Assembly (NCBI GenBank): GCA_030602845.1
Contig: JAUVYZ010000141.1
Coordinates: 1-5,936, forward strand
Reading direction: 5' to 3'
DNA length: 5,936 bases
Origin: Phycisphaerae bacterium
GTDB taxonomy: Bacteria > Planctomycetota > Phycisphaerae > Sedimentisphaerales > Anaerobacaceae
The translations under genes and the position numbers were made by a program. This document shows positions 5,181 through 5,936 of this stretch, in pieces (the first letter of the stretch is position 1; each line of letters begins with the position of its first letter). The notes beneath the pieces are model-generated. The model ran no database searches and had not been told where the DNA came from. It saw only the letters and a program-made list of their open reading frames with translations.

Positions 5181-5327
5181 AGTGTTAGTAATAAGTCCCT
5201 TTGTGTACGGTCAAACTTGAGGAATTAAGTTATGACATTACGTTTTGGGTCTGTTTACGATGATCAAAACCTTAGCTTGAAAAACTTAATTCTATTACAA
5301 AAATCCTTACATTGAAAGGAAGCGAAT
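5181..5327. other. Spacer after the Rrf2 gene
   Basis: No clear terminator hairpin follows the Rrf2 stop, so read-through into the downstream genes is possible. The only coding candidate is a 27-codon frame at 5232-5315, listed separately. Confidence 0.45.
5232..5315 (+). CDS. Possible 27-codon small ORF or leader peptide
   Basis: ATG 5232 follows GAGGA (5219-5223) with an 8-base gap, a good ribosome binding site. The frame encodes 27 residues (MTLRFGSVYDDQNL...) and ends at TGA 5313-5315, just before the next ribosome binding site and in the same reading frame as the 5328-5612 gene. I recognise no family. It could be a small protein, a leader coupling translation to the next frame, or the 5' part of one gene broken by the TGA. 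It could also be chance, as the frame is short. Confidence 0.35.
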   Translation: MTLRFGSVYDDQNLSLKNLILLQKSLH

Positions 5328-5612
5328 ATACCCGCACTACCAGAACAAAGAATCTTCTTCGATGAGAATACCATTCTCGCGGAAAACTGGAGCCTCAGGC
5401 GGATAGCAAATGCCGCCCGCCGGTTACTTCCCTCTACCCCAGGTCATTATATCTTTATCGAGTTAGACGATTACATGGATAGTCACCTCTATTTCTCGGT
5501 CATGCTTGCCAGCACACCAAACCTGCCGCTGCGTGTATGGAAAGCCACTGTGATCGACGAGGACACGGACCCTCAATTTGAATGCGTGTCGATAGAGAAG
5601 GAGGAACATTAG
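5328..5612 (+). CDS. Hypothetical protein, 94 codons, apparent ATA start
   Basis: An open frame ends at TAG 5610-5612 and has gene-like codon use and a globular composition (IFFDENTILAENWSLRRIA; GHYIFIELDD; LRVWKATVIDEDTD), with an acidic end KEEH. AAGGAAG (5316-5322) is a good ribosome binding site, but the codon at proper distance is ATA 5328, so the product would open (M)PALPEQRIFF. No ATG, GTG or TTG occurs in frame before ATG 5475, which would cut off half the protein. Either ATA is used as a rare start, an ATG has mutated, or the frame joins the ORF upstream across a TGA. I do not recognise the family. It lies 54 bases before folD on the same strand, so co-transcription is likely. Confidence 0.55.
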   Translation: MPALPEQRIFFDENTILAENWSLRRIANAARRLLPSTPGHYIFIELDDYMDSHLYFSVMLASTPNLPLRVWKATVIDEDTDPQFECVSIEKEEH

Positions 5613-5654
5613 GAAAAGTAACTGAACTGTTGAAATGGGAGAATAAATAAATTC

Positions 5655-5660
5655 AAGGAG
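5655..5660 (+). promoter_or_regulatory. Ribosome binding site of folD
   Basis: AAGGAG, 6 bases before ATG 5667, is a strong site and sets the folD start. Confidence 0.75.
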
Positions 5661-5666
5661 AAAAAA

Positions 5667-5936
5667 ATGGGAGCTCAATTAATCGATGGCAAAGCGGTGG
5701 CAGGAAGGGTGAAAGAAGAACTGAAAAAAGAAATAGTCAAGTTGAAAGAGAAGCATAAATCTTTACCTCTTCTTTTAGCAATTCAGGTGGGAGAAAATCC
5801 TGCTTCGGCAGCTTATTTGAAAAGTCAGAAGAAAGGTTGTGAAGAAGTTGGTATTGATTATCAGGTTCAGCAATTGCCTCAGGAGACCAGCGAGAAAGAG
5901 CTTATTCAGTTTATCAAAGAAAAAAATCAAGATAGC
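5667..5936 (+). CDS. folD: Methylenetetrahydrofolate dehydrogenase/cyclohydrolase FolD, N-terminal 90 codons
   Basis: FolD interconverts 5,10-methylene-, methenyl- and 10-formyl-tetrahydrofolate in the cytoplasm, supplying one-carbon units for purines and formyl-Met, or serving the folate branch of acetyl-CoA pathways. The visible part shows the family opening LIDGKAVAGRVKEELK (5-20), the substrate-loop motif VGENPASAAYLKSQKKGCEE (41-60) and LPQETSEKEL (70-79). The Rossmann NADP domain lies beyond the window. The conserved Tyr is Y50, but the catalytic Lys four residues later in the usual YxxxK is Q54 here, with K52, K55 and K56 close by. The gene is more AT-rich than serA-glmM-exporter. It follows the 94-codon hypothetical gene by 54 bases and may share its transcript. 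Confidence 0.93.
   Translation, partial: MGAQLIDGKAVAGRVKEELKKEIVKLKEKHKSLPLLLAIQVGENPASAAYLKSQKKGCEEVGIDYQVQQLPQETSEKELIQFIKEKNQDS

Noticed and set aside
5313..5360. TGA 5313-5315 as a selenocysteine codon
   Set aside because: No convincing hairpin with a SECIS-like shape follows the TGA, and a separate ribosome binding site lies right after it.
5598..5604. AAGGAGG, a perfect Shine-Dalgarno sequence near the end of the hidden gene
   Set aside because: It encodes Lys-Glu-Glu, and no start codon with a usable frame follows at proper distance. folD has its own site at 5655-5660.
5463..5678. 71-codon minus-strand frame
   Set aside because: It overlaps the better supported 5328-5612 gene and the folD start and looks like their antisense shadow.

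Overview
The window is bacterial DNA, read here as chromosome with one mobile-element edge. Strong Shine-Dalgarno sites, sigma70-type promoters and a Rho-independent terminator all point to Bacteria. No gene fixes the phylum. The short G/C-rich palindromes, a heptad intergenic repeat, an archaeal-type phosphohexomutase and AT-rich spacers beside medium-GC genes resemble environmental Planctomycetota (Phycisphaerae-like) genomes, but that is a low-confidence impression.

Layout. Positions 1-~140 are the edge of an insertion sequence whose transposase runs leftward off the window; its first 17 codons look like the IS481 group. Positions ~141-383 are non-coding. They hold a family of small palindromes (C-run, loop, G-run, then CTAAA), a textbook Rho-independent terminator, and a likely promoter for the next gene. 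Positions 384-4351 carry three same-strand genes that look like one transcription unit: serA (D-3-phosphoglycerate dehydrogenase, long ACT-domain form), a glmM-like phosphohexomutase, and a cation diffusion facilitator metal exporter. The 82-bp serA-glmM gap contains a degenerate 7-bp tandem repeat.

Positions 4352-4778 are AT-rich and contain no convincing gene. They hold terminator-like inverted repeats, a small hairpin, and a promoter that matches the sigma70 consensus exactly, with a 12-bp palindrome over the expected transcription start. This promoter drives an Rrf2-family regulator (4779-5180) that lacks the usual Fe-S cysteines. Then comes a 27-codon ORF with a good ribosome binding site. 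After it lies a well-formed 94-codon reading frame (5328-5612) with no standard start codon, which an ATG-based gene finder would miss. The window ends in the first 90 codons of folD (from 5667).

How the genes may work together. SerA makes the serine precursor, whose carbon feeds the folate one-carbon pool on which FolD acts, but the two genes sit in different transcription units. The GlmM-like enzyme would supply amino-sugar phosphates for cell-envelope synthesis. The exporter has no obvious biochemical link to its operon partners. The Rrf2 regulator probably controls its own promoter and perhaps the genes downstream. The items most worth a second look are the palindrome family with compensatory stem changes, the hidden 94-codon frame, and a FolD with glutamine where the catalytic lysine normally lies.
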